Below, piece by piece: positions 19,501 through 30,052 of a DNA stretch of 64,000 nt (position 1 is the stretch's first letter; each line of letters starts with the position of its first letter). Source of the stretch: Dimargaris cristalligena (lineage: Eukaryota; Kickxellomycota; Dimargaritomycetes; Dimargaritales; Dimargaritaceae); assembly GCA_027576995.1 (NCBI GenBank), contig JANBQC010000057.1, positions 1 through 64,000 on the forward strand, in the 5' to 3' direction. The notes below the pieces were generated by a model. It was not told the origin of the DNA. It worked only from the letters and a program-made list of their open reading frames with translations, and did not search any database. The position numbers were made by a program, and so were the translations under genes.

Positions 19501-22205
19501 ACGTAAGTCCCGATTTCGCTCGCCGGGTGGTGGCGGTAAGGGGTCACGGCATTCATAAAATCGGAAACGGCCCAGGGTAAATGGGTCGGGCCCAAGGGAC
19601 CGAGGGTAACCGGAGGGGGCTCGTCAGTTAACTGGTGGCCATCGCTGGCGGTGGGACCATAATACGATGGCGTGAGGACACATAATTCAAGTTTGGTTTG
19701 GATTCTGGCCGCCCGATGATTAGAATTGTGATGGGTATACTGGCGTTGCGACTTGGGTAAAAACCCCGAAAACCCGGTATTCAAATATTGTTTAAAGTCG
19801 ACCGGTTCAGCATCAGGGCCTTTGTTGAGAACACTGGCCAGATAATGGCGGAGCATGCCGACCCCTTTAGAATCCTCCGTCGAGGCAGGTTCCTGTAGTC
19901 GACCGAGATTAGGTTGAGGGTATCGATTGATACCACAAGTAGCTCCAGGTTGGAGCGAGGCTCCCCGTAAAACCTCATCCAAACTGTAAGAGCCGACGGT
20001 AGCTGCGGTAATGACGGGTTGGGGTCTAGTCTTCTGAGGCAGCGGAGACTCGGGCTCGGTTTTAAATTGAACCTCCTCCCCTTTAGACCGTGGAGCGGTC
20101 CGGCTGCTAAAGGTCTTCTGGGCTTCTGACCCCTCCGGATCCGCCGCGGGCTGGCACGGAGTAATAGCCATTTTATGATAGGAATAACTCTGGATCCAGC
20201 CGTCCGCGGGGTCACAGGCAAATAACCGGCCTTCATGGGTGTGGCAGTCAAGCCGGGATCTTTGGAATATTGAACTCGAGGCGGCCTCGACATGTGGTTC
20301 CTCATACTCGGTCTTGAACTCTTGCTTGATGGAAGTATCGGAATCGGAATGCGAGTCACTGTCCGACGATGAATCCTGACCGCCGGAGGTATCGGGTGAC
20401 GTGGGTGGAGGATACGCCCACCCAAAATCGATATCAGTTGTTCGCCAGGCTTCGAGATGCCGCGGAGCCGCGCCGGGTTGGTTATGATTGATCCAGAGCG
20501 TAGGATGTTGCGGGGCCCGTTGGTCGAACGCCATAATGCTCTCATGGGTGGCGATAAAAGCCTGGAAGGGGTTCACTGCGCAGGGAGTTAAGGCCGTGAT
20601 GTGGTACTCATGCCGGGGGGCGGTAACCCGGAATAGTAATTTGATTCCCCGATAGACCCCTCCAAACGTGTATTCGAGGCGCCGTCGATCGAGTTTTTTG
20701 CGACTCACTAATCCGGTGGACGCTTGCAAACCCCGATCGGGGTGCCAGTTATAGCCCGGAATGCGATAGATCAGGGTACGGCCAGTCCGCTCAGGGGCCC
20801 GGGTGTCAATGGTATGGCAAGTCCGCTGGTCCGTCACCCAGAACACTCGGGGGTGGTGCCCAAAGGCGCAGGCGGACCATTGGTGGCCGTAGTGGTCCGG
20901 GTGAACTTCCGGGTCGGGCAACGAGCCCTTCCAGGTAGGTTTCGCTAGGTTGACATCCCATAGCCGTAGGTTCCGGTGGCGATCGGTTAAAATTAGTTCG
21001 CGGCCGTAGTGCGGATTGAAGGCCATTCCCATAGGCTCACAGGGCAGAGCCAAAGACTGGCTGAGTTTGAATTGAGATGAGGAAGAGTCGCCACTACACA
21101 TATCGAAATGCCCCACACTGATATGGCCCGCCGTGCGGATGGCGGCATAATCCGGCAGTATCTGGGTTGGGTCGTGCAGTCCAAGTCGCCGGCGGCATGT
21201 GGATAGCGAAATGATTTCGCGGATCGGGGTGGCGAAGGACATTGCATTATGGCCCCAATCCGCCGCTAGTTTAAATGTGGAGGTAAACGGCACTTTGGGC
21301 GTTCGAAATAGTGGTGAGGGGCTGGGGTAGGGCCGTCCAAGATACTCATCAAGGGGTAATAATCGAATGTCGGTATGGCGTGGACCGGCGGCTGTAGCAA
21401 TCCACCGGGTTGGTCTGGATATTGGATTTTCACAATCCGGGGATGATGAGCTGGGTCCGAACAATACCGCCGACGTTAGCCCTTGGGTGTAATCCCAAAC
21501 GGCCGCATCGCGGGTTTCCTGTAAATCGGCCTGGATGACTGGATCAATATCACGCAAAATACTTGGGAAATCAGTCTCGGATGCATGAATCTCACTTAGA
21601 AACTTGAGGGGATCGGTCTGGTTTTTGGGACACCACTGCTGTAGGTGCGGTAAGGGTCGCGAACTGGGGTGTTGGTAAGGGACGATACAATTAAGATGGA
21701 AGAGGGAGCTAAATGGGTTGTTTTGGTCTAGTGATTGGTTTTGCTCCCAGCGGTAATCTCCGGTATAACGGCGCCGACTCCCAATGTCGAACTGGGACGG
21801 TACTCCGCCGTGACTAGCTACCGAGCCCGTAAAATCCGGATCGGAAGAACGATCAGATGCTGACGAAGGAGCAGCGTGAGTCGCGGCGGAGGGCGTGTAT
21901 ACCCAATTACCACGCTTACCAGCGCTAATCACATTATTAAATTCCAGTTTAGCCATCCGGTCATGACGCTCTACTATCATGGTGGCATGTTCAGCCGTTT
22001 CCGGGCTGGGTTTATGGGGAGGACCATGTTTCTTACGGGTGGCAGACTGAAAACTATAAGTGGTTGGGTTGTAATGGTCTAGGGTCCGGTTGGTTTCGGT
22101 AACTAGCGTTTGGGGCCAAGTGACATGAGGGTAGGCTGAATCGGAAACTACACCAAACGACCGCATCGGGCATAGCGGAACGGTCGACACCGAAGGTTGG
22201 AGCAA
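16584..22205 (-). CDS. RNA polymerase I initiation factor, Rrn6/TAF1C-like
   Basis: An 1873-residue frame. A divergent beta-propeller is visible at about residues 380-570: PMGMAFNPHYGRELILTD then LRLWDV; SACAFGHHPRVFWVTDQRT followed by DTRAPER; and NPFQAFIATHESIMAFDQRA. These match the Rrn6/TAF1C pattern. The protein ends with a basic tail and the tripeptide QGF, like the Lys/Arg-rich ...GF terminus typical of Rrn6 and TAF1C. A second basic patch (ERRKEKRKKKRH) lies near 1732-1745 and a Ser/Asp-rich acidic run near 602-635. The family acts in the core/SL1 factor that loads Pol I on rDNA promoters. At 1873 residues it is about twice the usual size. The first Met lies only 13 bases from a TATATATA; Met14 (ATG at 22166-22164) may be the true start. 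Confidence 0.7.
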   Translation of the reverse strand: MLQPSVSTVPLCPMRSFGVVSDSAYPHVTWPQTLVTETNRTLDHYNPTTYSFQSATRKKHGPPHKPSPETAEHATMIVERHDRMAKLEFNNVISAGKRGNWVYTPSAATHAAPSSASDRSSDPDFTGSVASHGGVPSQFDIGSRRRYTGDYRWEQNQSLDQNNPFSSLFHLNCIVPYQHPSSRPLPHLQQWCPKNQTDPLKFLSEIHASETDFPSILRDIDPVIQADLQETRDAAVWDYTQGLTSAVLFGPSSSSPDCENPISRPTRWIATAAGPRHTDIRLLPLDEYLGRPYPSPSPLFRTPKVPFTSTFKLAADWGHNAMSFATPIREIISLSTCRRRLGLHDPTQILPDYAAIRTAGHISVGHFDMCSGDSSSSQFKLSQSLALPCEPMGMAFNPHYGRELILTDRHRNLRLWDVNLAKPTWKGSLPDPEVHPDHYGHQWSACAFGHHPRVFWVTDQRTCHTIDTRAPERTGRTLIYRIPGYNWHPDRGLQASTGLVSRKKLDRRRLEYTFGGVYRGIKLLFRVTAPRHEYHITALTPCAVNPFQAFIATHESIMAFDQRAPQHPTLWINHNQPGAAPRHLEAWRTTDIDFGWAYPPPTSPDTSGGQDSSSDSDSHSDSDTSIKQEFKTEYEEPHVEAASSSIFQRSRLDCHTHEGRLFACDPADGWIQSYSYHKMAITPCQPAADPEGSEAQKTFSSRTAPRSKGEEVQFKTEPESPLPQKTRPQPVITAATVGSYSLDEVLRGASLQPGATCGINRYPQPNLGRLQEPASTEDSKGVGMLRHYLASVLNKGPDAEPVDFKQYLNTGFSGFLPKSQRQYTHHNSNHRAARIQTKLELCVLTPSYYGPTASDGHQLTDEPPPVTLGPLGPTHLPWAVSDFMNAVTPYRHHPASEIGTYVGQIPSQPAQSNFHHPPGRRFPSLSGLVIDPQWNLNSGAAAPVRTLDARFHIYQVIPTGAIYHQVYGNARTSTFLHECYECYCHQPHPQAPECCATCQSATKNARELAEEYAQSPSTMMRELQPTDRDLASYNMRLNIPVNRRPAENAWLFTKGPATFTADCLPIESREEIMNYQRHSPRLNFFYSRIIEAIAKAGVGRPLRIDLGGSSSTGRLNYGYQISRDEDSEINDGDSGVDIRGALEPPSSPDGVDPKALVQAIQEIVYQYSYPVTLARVGQLLAKDYSIGDLLRHFPALDLKPLRVIISPWHVADGTLFYPSGDIRQCWHQIRSYIEASAQLADHVGRTGAILGIPDPQTYRPPTPAATPAAGSRPTNPVVNSLRNTGSSSRSRLGPKMTRSTFDFSFPQESATATSMLTDPSLDVRSSSIHNPFLDPSVSHPSTLGRLADPLIQRLFDSMATEIVGSIVSLISPAASADYLAHLEETAMAENETPGSSSSDYIDRVPPRECFVRPVEELRHIAPIASRRESRRFGTAQPRQSQPSLQDLLPPSRTGIVSELYCSYLAPHAIPLYRGTAVMFERWKTMWEMDVPLYYTRTHNRPYYCTSAAYLENDRPGGLPPVRHSERQVYHGYRELGFDTPMPRFLKGRLLSRVIRSGVDASLNPTGLTKFLTAPVTESYRLYPPLITARRAMVLTFRPAKTEELTPRLTMLLGLLTHAATQPEQQLGVPNQRQELPPLEPYGQVSVAHSPYASQAALKEEILKPLTVVMAKHQDGAGTPHASVFARRRQTVRGLPAYTAPSTPLPPSTPVSWTPTVIHSRAMAVQPATATLLQSSSERRKEKRKKKRHTLHNFEVLDGPSEMPPDSEGGAAVAAAAVPPPKRIKREHPETNVPSSEASAIMRMSLNIDLTAMSASPQGPNPAAATGRGGVMDFTSGPITTTQLFDLDLEDDTPAPKSSSRKKRNPARRKTQGF

Positions 22206-22217
22206 CGGGGGGTTTGG

Positions 22218-22225
22218 TATATATA
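22218..22225 (-). promoter_or_regulatory. TATA-like box of the Rrn6-like gene
   Basis: TATATATA on the minus strand, 13 bases before the first Met and about 52 bases before Met14. This distance favours Met14 or a later Met as the translated start if the box is used. Confidence 0.35.
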
Positions 22226-23135
22226 GGAAGGCTAACCCCGGTAGGACTAGAGAGTAAACAGCAGTGCCGGAATGAGGTGGTTAATGGACGAGCTGGGAGT
22301 TCCGGGGAATGGCTACTATTCTATTGAATGCAAATGAAATGCAGACCGTGGGTGTTGTGAGAAGCACAATAAAAAGTGGGAGTGGCCGGAATGCGGGATT
22401 ACTATACCAGCATATCAAATAGCCTATTGTCTTGCAAATCTGGTCGCCTGCGGATCGAAAAGGAGGAAATCTGTGGCCAGTTGGTAATTGTATATTCTTT
22501 TATTTTTTTGGTCAAATGGTTGTCTCAAGCCACTGGCAGTAGTATTTGAGGACTGGCTCTATGAATATTTTTAATGGCCTCAAACAGCGCACGACTTACC
22601 AAACCCTTGACCGACTTATATCCACATACTCTAGTTTTGATCACCGTTCCTTTAGGATTATATGCCGAAACCCTCTATTAATGCTGATGGATAGCTGTAG
22701 AGTATATGGGATTTTAAGCAGAACCCAATAACACCATAGTATGGGTTTTGCTATAACCTGGAACATTATAAAACCGAATCTATTATTTAATATACTGTGA
22801 CATGGTGTACTCAGGACCAAATAGACCGAAATGAGGACCTGCCATAATAACTTCCGTGGCGTGTATAGGAGGCTAGTTCGGTATGGCTAGGAAGCGGTCA
22901 ACTCTGTTTGAACAAAAATTTGACCTACAAACAACAAACCCTTAGGACCACAACAGCACAAACATAATAGTTTCGCTCCTATCCTTTCACACAATTCACA
23001 CATTCCTGTTGGCTAAACTCACCTTATATTATATTTCTTTTCGCGTCTTTTGACTTTTGGCCCATTATTTCCCTCTTGACCCAGTACTAGCAGTTCCTCT
23101 TTCGAAGTTGGCCACATTGCTATTCTACATCAACC
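22226..23135. other. divergent promoter region, Rrn6-like / PRP22
   Basis: About 0.9 kb shared by two divergently transcribed genes. It is AT-rich with no conserved frame. The DNA before PRP22 is pyrimidine-rich. No specific binding site is identified. Confidence 0.4.
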
Positions 23136-26100
23136 ATGTCTGATCTCGAGAAACTTGAGTTCCATTCATTGGTCACGAAAATCACCAAGGAGCTTAATAA
23201 CCACTACAGCATTGCTGACCCTGTGGTAGCTGAATTCATCATCGACTTACATGCCAAAAGCCCCGACTTCAAAACCTTTACCCAGCAGCTTTCCGAAACC
23301 GGCTGCGATTTTCCCGAAAGTTTTGTCCAACGACTCGATCACCTCATCGTTACATTAGGCCCCAAGTCTTCCTCAGCCGCCCCGAACCGACCCCACAACC
23401 AAACTGCCGAGGCTAAGGACTTTCCCGGGCTCGCGTTACCTGACACCGAACCCGTCCCCGCCACTACCACTGTTGAGCCATCGGCAAGCACCAATGACCC
23501 TCTAGCCCAACTCGAGGGACTTTTGCAGTCCACCAGAGCTGAAGTTACCCAAGAAGATCGCCCATCGGCCCCGAAGCGCACCCGTCATTCCCGCAGTCCC
23601 CGACGTGATTCCAGTCGGGGTCGGAGCCCACCTCGGTCCGACCGACGTCGGCGTAGTCGTTTTGACCAGAGTCGTAGCCGCAGCCGTAGTCGGGATCGTT
23701 ACGATCGACAAGACCGGTATGGTCGGCGGGACCGCAAACACCATCGTTCTCCCAGTCGGTCACCTTCGCCCCAGCGACCAGCCTTGAGTGATAAACCGGT
23801 TCTTTATCAGATTTACACGGGCCAGGTCTCGAACCTGCGGGATTTTGGCGCATTCGTTAACCTGAACGGCATCCGGAACCGAGCGGAGGGTATGGTTCAT
23901 GTAAGTCAAATCGAAGCAGGCGCCCGGATCGAGCGGCCGGCCGAGGTACTTAAACGGAATCAAACTGTCAAAGTCAAGGTCATCTCGATAGTCGGCTCTA
24001 AGATTGGACTGTCCATGAAGGAAGTGGACCAAGTTACGGGGAAGGACCTCAACCCCCGCCAGCCCCAGCCCAGTGATGCCGGGGGCGAGCGCTATCGGAA
24101 CCCCGACCCGGAACCAACGGGACCGGCCAAGCTCGTCACTGAAGTCAACCCACACTTCACCCAGGACCGCCCGTTAACCAAACGGATATCCTCCCCCGAA
24201 CGGTGGGAGATTCAACAACTTATTGCCGCCGGCGTCATGGATCCCCGTGAGGATCCCAATTACGACGAAGAGAACGGTGTTTTAAATTTCGAGGAGGCCG
24301 AAGAAGAGCTGGATATTGAATTGAACGAAAAGGAGCCCCCCTTTTTGCAGGGCCAGGTCAAATTGGGTATGTCCCTCAGTCCCATCAAAGTAGTGAAAGC
24401 GCCCGAGGGGTCCATGGATCGACTTGCTCTGGACGGGGCCAAAAAGGCTAAGGAGCGGCGGCTTATCAAACAACAAGTGGCCAACGAGGCCATGGAGGCG
24501 GTGCCCAAGGACCTCAACCAACCCTGGGAGGACCCCATGGCGGAACCGGGCGAGCGCAATTTCGCCCAGGACCTACGGGGGATTGCCGCCGCCAATGCCA
24601 TGGATAAGGACAACAACGTGCCCGAATGGCGGCGCATGATCGATAACAAAACTACCTCCTACGGTAAAATCACCGATCTCAGTATCCAGGACCAGCGACG
24701 CAGTCTGCCTATTTTCAAGCTGCGGGAGCAACTGGTCCAGGCCGTGCGGGACAACCAAACCTTGGTAGTGGTGGGCGACACCGGTTCGGGGAAAACCACC
24801 CAAATGGGACAGTATCTGTACGAGGACAACGTCAACAACGGGGGCCGAATCGGCTGTACGCAGCCCCGTCGAGTGGCCGCCACGTCGGTGGCCGAGCGAG
24901 TGGCTACCGAGATGGGTGAGCGAGTGGGTCAGGTGGTGGGTTACTCCATTCGGTTCGACGACAAGACTTCGGCCGATACGCGCGTCAAATTCATGACTGA
25001 CGGTATTCTACTGCGTGAGATTCTACTGGACCCTCTCCTGATGAGCTACTCCATCATCATCTTGGATGAAGCTCATGAACGTACGATTTCGACCGATATC
25101 CTTTTTGCCCTGCTCAAAAAGACGGTTCGCCGTCGGTCCGACTTTAAACTGATCGTGACGAGTGCTACACTAGACGCCGAAGCGTTCTCCGAGTACTTCT
25201 TCGGCTGCCCCATTTTCACCATTCCCGGCCGTACATTCCCCGTGGAGGTGTTCCACGCGGCCCAGCCCCTGGACGATGACTACCTGGGGTCCGCCCTAAC
25301 GACCGTTATGGAAATTCACTTTGACCGACCCCGGGGCGATATCCTGGTGTTCCTAACCGGTCAGGAGGAGATTGATTCCGCCTGCGAAACCCTCTACGAG
25401 CGAATGAAGGCGCTGGGGCCGATGGTACCCCCACTCATCATCCTGCCCGTTTATAGTGCGCTGCCTAATGAGACCCAGACCCGTATCTTCGAACCGGCCC
25501 CACCGGGCTCCCGGAAAGTGATTTTCTCTACCAATATCGCCGAAACCTCGTTGACCATTGACGGTATTTTTTACGTCATTGACCCGGGGTTCGTTAAGCA
25601 AAGTATCTACGATCCTAAACTAGGGATGGATTCCCTGGTGGTTACCCCCATCTCCCAGGCCCAGGCCAACCAGCGGATGGGCCGTGCGGGGCGTACCGGC
25701 CCGGGTATGTGTTTCCGCCTGTACACGGTGGAGGCCTACCAAACCGAAATGCAGCCCAACACCATCCCCGAAATTCAGCGCACCAACCTGTCCAATACCA
25801 TCTTAACCCTCAAAGCAATGGGTATCAACGATCTACTCGGGTTTGACTTTATGAGCCGACCGCCGGTCCAGACTATGTTAACGGCCATGGAACAGCTCTA
25901 TTCGCTGAACGCCCTGGACGACGACGGCATTTTAACCCCGCTGGGCCGGCGTATGGCCGAATTGCCCCTGGACCCCGCCCTGGCCAAGATGCTGCTCACT
26001 TCGGTGGATTTGCGGTGTAGTGAGGAGATGATCACGATTGTGTCCATGCTATCCGTGCCCAACGTTTTTTACCGGCCCAAGGACAAGCAGGCCCTGGCTG

Positions 26101-26696
26101 ATTCCCGGAAGGCGCGGTTTCACCAACCGGAAGGAGACCACTTGACCCTCCTGACGGTCTTTAACACTTGGAAATCCAATGACTACTCGAAAACCTGGTG
26201 CCTGGACAACTTCATCCAAGGACGTACCCTAGCCCAGGCCCTAAACATTCGCAAACAGCTGGTGGGGTTCATGGATAACTACAAACACGACCTGGTCAGC
26301 TGTGGCCGCAACTTCACCCAAGTCCGTCGGGCCATCTGCGCCGGATTCTTCACGCATACCGCCAAGAAAGACCCCACCGAAGGCTACAAAACCCTCGTGG
26401 AAGGCACCCCCGTCTTTATTTACCCGGGCAGCTCCCTCTTTAACAAAAGTCCGGAGTGGGTCGTGTACCACGAATTGGTCTTGAGTACCAAGGAATACAT
26501 GCACGAGGTCACGGCCATTGAGCCCAAATGGCTGGTGGAGGTGGCGCCCCGGTTCTTCCGGGTGGCCGACGCCCATACCATTAGTCGCCGGAAACGGGCT
26601 GAGAAAATCGAACCCATGTACAATAAATTCGAAAAACCCAACGAATGGCGTATCAGTCGGGTCAAGCACGGCGTTCGGTCCAAACAAACCTTCTAA
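23136..26696 (+). CDS. PRP22: pre-mRNA splicing DEAH helicase Prp22/DHX8
   Basis: An 1186-residue ATP-dependent RNA helicase that releases spliced mRNA from the spliceosome. It has an Arg/Ser-rich region (about 141-218), then an S1 RNA-binding domain (about 221-293, with TGQVSNLRDFGAFVNLNG), the hallmark that separates Prp22 from other DEAH splicing helicases. Motif I is GDTGSGKTT (about 547), motif II DEAH (about 643), motif III SAT, and motif VI QRMGRAGRTG (about 845). Winged-helix, ratchet and OB regions follow, with the family's YHELVLSTKEYM and basic C-terminus. Length matches the family (about 1145-1220). No introns. All key residues are present. Confidence 0.96.
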   Translation: MSDLEKLEFHSLVTKITKELNNHYSIADPVVAEFIIDLHAKSPDFKTFTQQLSETGCDFPESFVQRLDHLIVTLGPKSSSAAPNRPHNQTAEAKDFPGLALPDTEPVPATTTVEPSASTNDPLAQLEGLLQSTRAEVTQEDRPSAPKRTRHSRSPRRDSSRGRSPPRSDRRRRSRFDQSRSRSRSRDRYDRQDRYGRRDRKHHRSPSRSPSPQRPALSDKPVLYQIYTGQVSNLRDFGAFVNLNGIRNRAEGMVHVSQIEAGARIERPAEVLKRNQTVKVKVISIVGSKIGLSMKEVDQVTGKDLNPRQPQPSDAGGERYRNPDPEPTGPAKLVTEVNPHFTQDRPLTKRISSPERWEIQQLIAAGVMDPREDPNYDEENGVLNFEEAEEELDIELNEKEPPFLQGQVKLGMSLSPIKVVKAPEGSMDRLALDGAKKAKERRLIKQQVANEAMEAVPKDLNQPWEDPMAEPGERNFAQDLRGIAAANAMDKDNNVPEWRRMIDNKTTSYGKITDLSIQDQRRSLPIFKLREQLVQAVRDNQTLVVVGDTGSGKTTQMGQYLYEDNVNNGGRIGCTQPRRVAATSVAERVATEMGERVGQVVGYSIRFDDKTSADTRVKFMTDGILLREILLDPLLMSYSIIILDEAHERTISTDILFALLKKTVRRRSDFKLIVTSATLDAEAFSEYFFGCPIFTIPGRTFPVEVFHAAQPLDDDYLGSALTTVMEIHFDRPRGDILVFLTGQEEIDSACETLYERMKALGPMVPPLIILPVYSALPNETQTRIFEPAPPGSRKVIFSTNIAETSLTIDGIFYVIDPGFVKQSIYDPKLGMDSLVVTPISQAQANQRMGRAGRTGPGMCFRLYTVEAYQTEMQPNTIPEIQRTNLSNTILTLKAMGINDLLGFDFMSRPPVQTMLTAMEQLYSLNALDDDGILTPLGRRMAELPLDPALAKMLLTSVDLRCSEEMITIVSMLSVPNVFYRPKDKQALADSRKARFHQPEGDHLTLLTVFNTWKSNDYSKTWCLDNFIQGRTLAQALNIRKQLVGFMDNYKHDLVSCGRNFTQVRRAICAGFFTHTAKKDPTEGYKTLVEGTPVFIYPGSSLFNKSPEWVVYHELVLSTKEYMHEVTAIEPKWLVEVAPRFFRVADAHTISRRKRAEKIEPMYNKFEKPNEWRISRVKHGVRSKQTF

Positions 26697-26882
26697 ACCT
26701 TGCTCGAATGAAAGACGATGGGCCAGCAGGGGGTGGGAGGCCTTGGACGAGGTTCAAACAACCACGGAGTCGTCAAGAAAACCTTTGGCGTACTCTAACT
26801 TGGCACCCTTTTTGTGTCTACTGAACTATAGCTTACCTGTTTATAAACAGCCCTCTATAAATGGCAGGTATAGATGATTTCA

Positions 26883-26888
26883 AATAAA
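26883..26888 (+). terminator. probable poly(A) signal of PRP22
   Basis: AATAAA about 190 bases after the PRP22 stop codon. Confidence 0.35.
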
Positions 26889-27152
26889 CCTCTTTGAGTC
26901 AAATCGGATATATAGTTATTGTATGCATATGAGCGAGGCGTATCGAAAGCTATCCTGATAAACGGCGTGGCTCTTGAAGTCGCCAGACCACTTATAGTGC
27001 CAACTTTAATTATTACTTGGAATATATTGGTGCTGGATGGTCTATACCATGGCTGCTATTACCGATGGCATCCAACTGCACATCTTCGGGTTTTTAGTGT
27101 TATAGCTGTGTTTGCCTGTAGTTAATGTTCAGATGGAACGCAAATATGCACA

Positions 27153-27294
27153 ATATGGATGAAATTCAAACCAGCTGTATAAGGTTTTACATAATACGTG
27201 TATGGGCGAATATGTGAGAATAGCTTTTAACCAGTAATATGGGCCTCATCCAATGGATGTTTCATTATACAGCCTGAATGAACTTCTCCCATAT
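27153..27294 (+). mobile_element. MITE-like element, copy A
   Basis: A 142-bp element of a four-copy family. Its ends form imperfect inverted repeats: left ATATGG..GAAATTCAAACCAGCTGTATAA and the reverse complement of right TTATACAGCCTGAATGAACTTCTCCCATAT. The interior shares GGTTTTACA, GTGTATGGG and GCCTCATCCAATGGAT with the other copies. It has no coding capacity. A TA next to TGG...CCA at both ends would suit a TA-targeting (Tc1/mariner-like) element, but this is inference. Confidence 0.75.
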
Positions 27295-29908
27295 GTTAAG
27301 CGGTCACTTAGATAGAAACAATACTCAGAGAGGGTATTTGTGGCTCGTTGGACAATTTAATCGTAACGACAGATACTGTCTAAGGCATTCCATATGGTTG
27401 TTGAACCGTATTGACCGATATTCCTGGATAAATTTTGGAAAAAATAAATAGTTTAGCGGTATAACCCCCTGGCCACAGCGATTCATTATTGTAAGAGATA
27501 ATGCTCGTATGGTGATTAGAGTATTGGTTCATGGCATTGCTTAGTCGGCAGATAAATCGATGGATAGGTTAGAGTATACGAGGCCAGTAATGGATTATCC
27601 AAGGTCCAGCTTCCCCCCTTTCTATGATCGTTGATTGATAAGACCTATAGTTTAACCCTACTATGGATATCAGTCGAAATCGTGCGGCGGTTCTCCTATC
27701 CCATTTAGCCGGATTTAGGGCTCTACCGAGTAACTTGCTACGCCGGCTTTGGAATAATCCGAAATAGAACTATGGCGAGAACCCCACAGGCAATTGGGAA
27801 GATCCTTGAACTGCACTCATCGCAACCCAAAGTGGCAGTGGCTGGACCATCCTACACCCAACTGACCTGGCTGAATTTACTACGCCTCGTAGTTGCATTC
27901 GGGTGATCGAAATGGGGTATTGGTGTTTCAAGCGAGGGAACTGGGAACATTTCGATTCTCTACAAAGCCGGAATATTGGTCACCTCATCCCAAACTGTCG
28001 CGAAGTGTACAAGAGGGCCAGGTCAGCGTGCGCTGTCCATCATGTTGGATGGGTTTTTGTGAGTCTGTGGGAAGGGTGAGAGAGGAATGGGAGGCGATTA
28101 TGTGCATGAGTATATATTTATTTAGAGGAGCCCTCAGCAGTTGTTGGCGTGCAATCGAATTAAGATTGTTTGCCACACTGGCTGGCTCTCCCCATCCGCC
28201 ACTGCCAGGAACCGCCGCAAGTAGAGGCGGCAATTCCCAAACACTTAAGCAAAGCGAAGGCCAATTCATGCACCTTAGTTAGGTGAGGATCGTCCACCAT
28301 TTCTCAATATGTACAGCGAAAAGTCCCAAAATTGAATGCTGGGGGTCAGTCGACTCTATTTGGGAATTATCCCACAGTGTGAGTCTCTGGATTCAATGTT
28401 ACCCATATTGGTCCAAAGAATAAATAGACACTGGCCTTAGCTGAGGAATATACAGTGCGAGCGGGTCAATCGGCGTAAGTGTGTAGGAGTGGTTGAGCGA
28501 TTATCCGACCTGGTACCTCTACAGTCCAAGATGTGTTCATGGTGTGCTGTTATTGTAGACAGTGGATTGCAACTATTGACTCGTTAAAACTATACTAGTT
28601 CTGACTAACTAATTGACTGATTGGACCATACGGCTGACTAGCCGGATCGCCCTTTATTGTCACCTCTCTATCCTCCCACAATCAGTGGGTACGACTATGT
28701 CCGGCGCTCTTTTGGGGCCAATCGTTATGGAGGTGTGGCTTCCGACTCCTCCTCCAGGGGATTGGTGGGAAATAACCCCATTGACGCCCTGTTCTTGAAA
28801 CAGCATCTTTGAAGCGAAGGACGGGGACGAAGGCGGAGGTGAAGGGGAAAGAGAAAGGAGGTGCAAAATATATATCCCAATAAATAAACACGTTGAACTT
28901 CAAACGGTTCATAAATGGCTATGATTATTTCTTATCATACCAGGGGGTAAAAGAGGCCAATGAGGAAGGTATTAAATGGGCCTGGACGGCTGTGACCCTT
29001 TTTGGTTGGTATTCTTCAGATAAAAATAGTCTGATCGGACTGGGAATAGGCCAACAGTATAGTGGTGCCCACCCCCTACCACAACGTTGGGAGTTGCTTT
29101 TGGATGAATGGATTGATTAGTTGACGACCAATAATATTTATACTACTGATCAGCAAGCCGCTATAGGATAACATTCCAGCATACCCCTGTATCAACGAGA
29201 AAATCGTGGCATATGATAGTTCTTTGGGGTTATTAAATGATAGTAAAATGATGGTGCCACACACTGTACAACAAGCAGCTGTCGTATCCTCACCACTACC
29301 AGCAATGTCCTGCCAAATATCCGTTTGATAACTTCCCGTCTATCTAAGTGCATTTCTATAGGAGCTAGCCTGATAAAAGGGGGTTCCTGTTAGTATATTG
29401 TATTTTTGGATATTATGCTCGACCCTCTGGCAAACCTCGCGAATAGTCTATTATCGACGAAGTGACTATTGGATGTCTGTTCGTGGCTATGATGCCGTTA
29501 CATCACACTCGTGGATATTAGTGACAACTGCCAAAAGATATACACTGGTCCTTGCCAGCGAACTAAAGTGGGGAAGCCGATTGGCCGTCTAAAGGATTAG
29601 CCGTGTACATTATCAAGTGTTTTGGCGGCAGTAATAACAAAACTAATCTTTAGAAATGCCTGTAATTTATCCTGTTATCCGCCCTTAATATACGCCTACT
29701 TAATCAGGAAAAACAGCTACTTCAGCCGCCCACGCCCCCCTTTTATTAACTAGACTGCACATACGTATGGAGGCTAGGGGACCATGGGTCCTAAGGAAAT
29801 ACATATGGTTAACTGGAGGTCTTCAAAATAATCGATGTTGGTTGTTGTCTTTTTGTTATATCTCAAGTAGATGGTCAGTATTTGGAGGTGAACCAGGGTG
29901 ACTGTACC

Positions 29909-30052
29909 ATATGGGCGACGTTCAGCTCGGTTGTATAAGGTTTCAACTGATATATGTATGGGAAAATCGGTGGGATATTTAATTTCAACCAGTAGTAGTT
30001 GCCTCATCAAATGGATTTTTCGTTATACAGCCTTGTTGAACTTCTCCCATAT
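29909..30052 (+). mobile_element. MITE-like element, copy B
   Basis: A 144-bp copy with the clearest terminal inverted repeats: the left end ATATGGGCGACGTTCA continues to GGTTGTATAA, and the reverse complement of the right end reads ATATGGGAGAAGTTCA continuing to GGCTGTATAA, about 30 bp in all. The interior matches copies A, C and D (TGTATGGGAAAATC, GCCTCATCAAATGGATTTTT). Confidence 0.8.

Noticed and set aside
27893..28282. 129-codon frame on the plus strand
   Set aside because: No recognisable domain, no promoter or codon bias, and it lies in AT-rich gene-poor DNA with many similar chance frames.
28893..29120. 75-codon frame with several aromatic residues, considered as a transposase fragment
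   Set aside because: No transposase motif could be identified and no related fragments are nearby.
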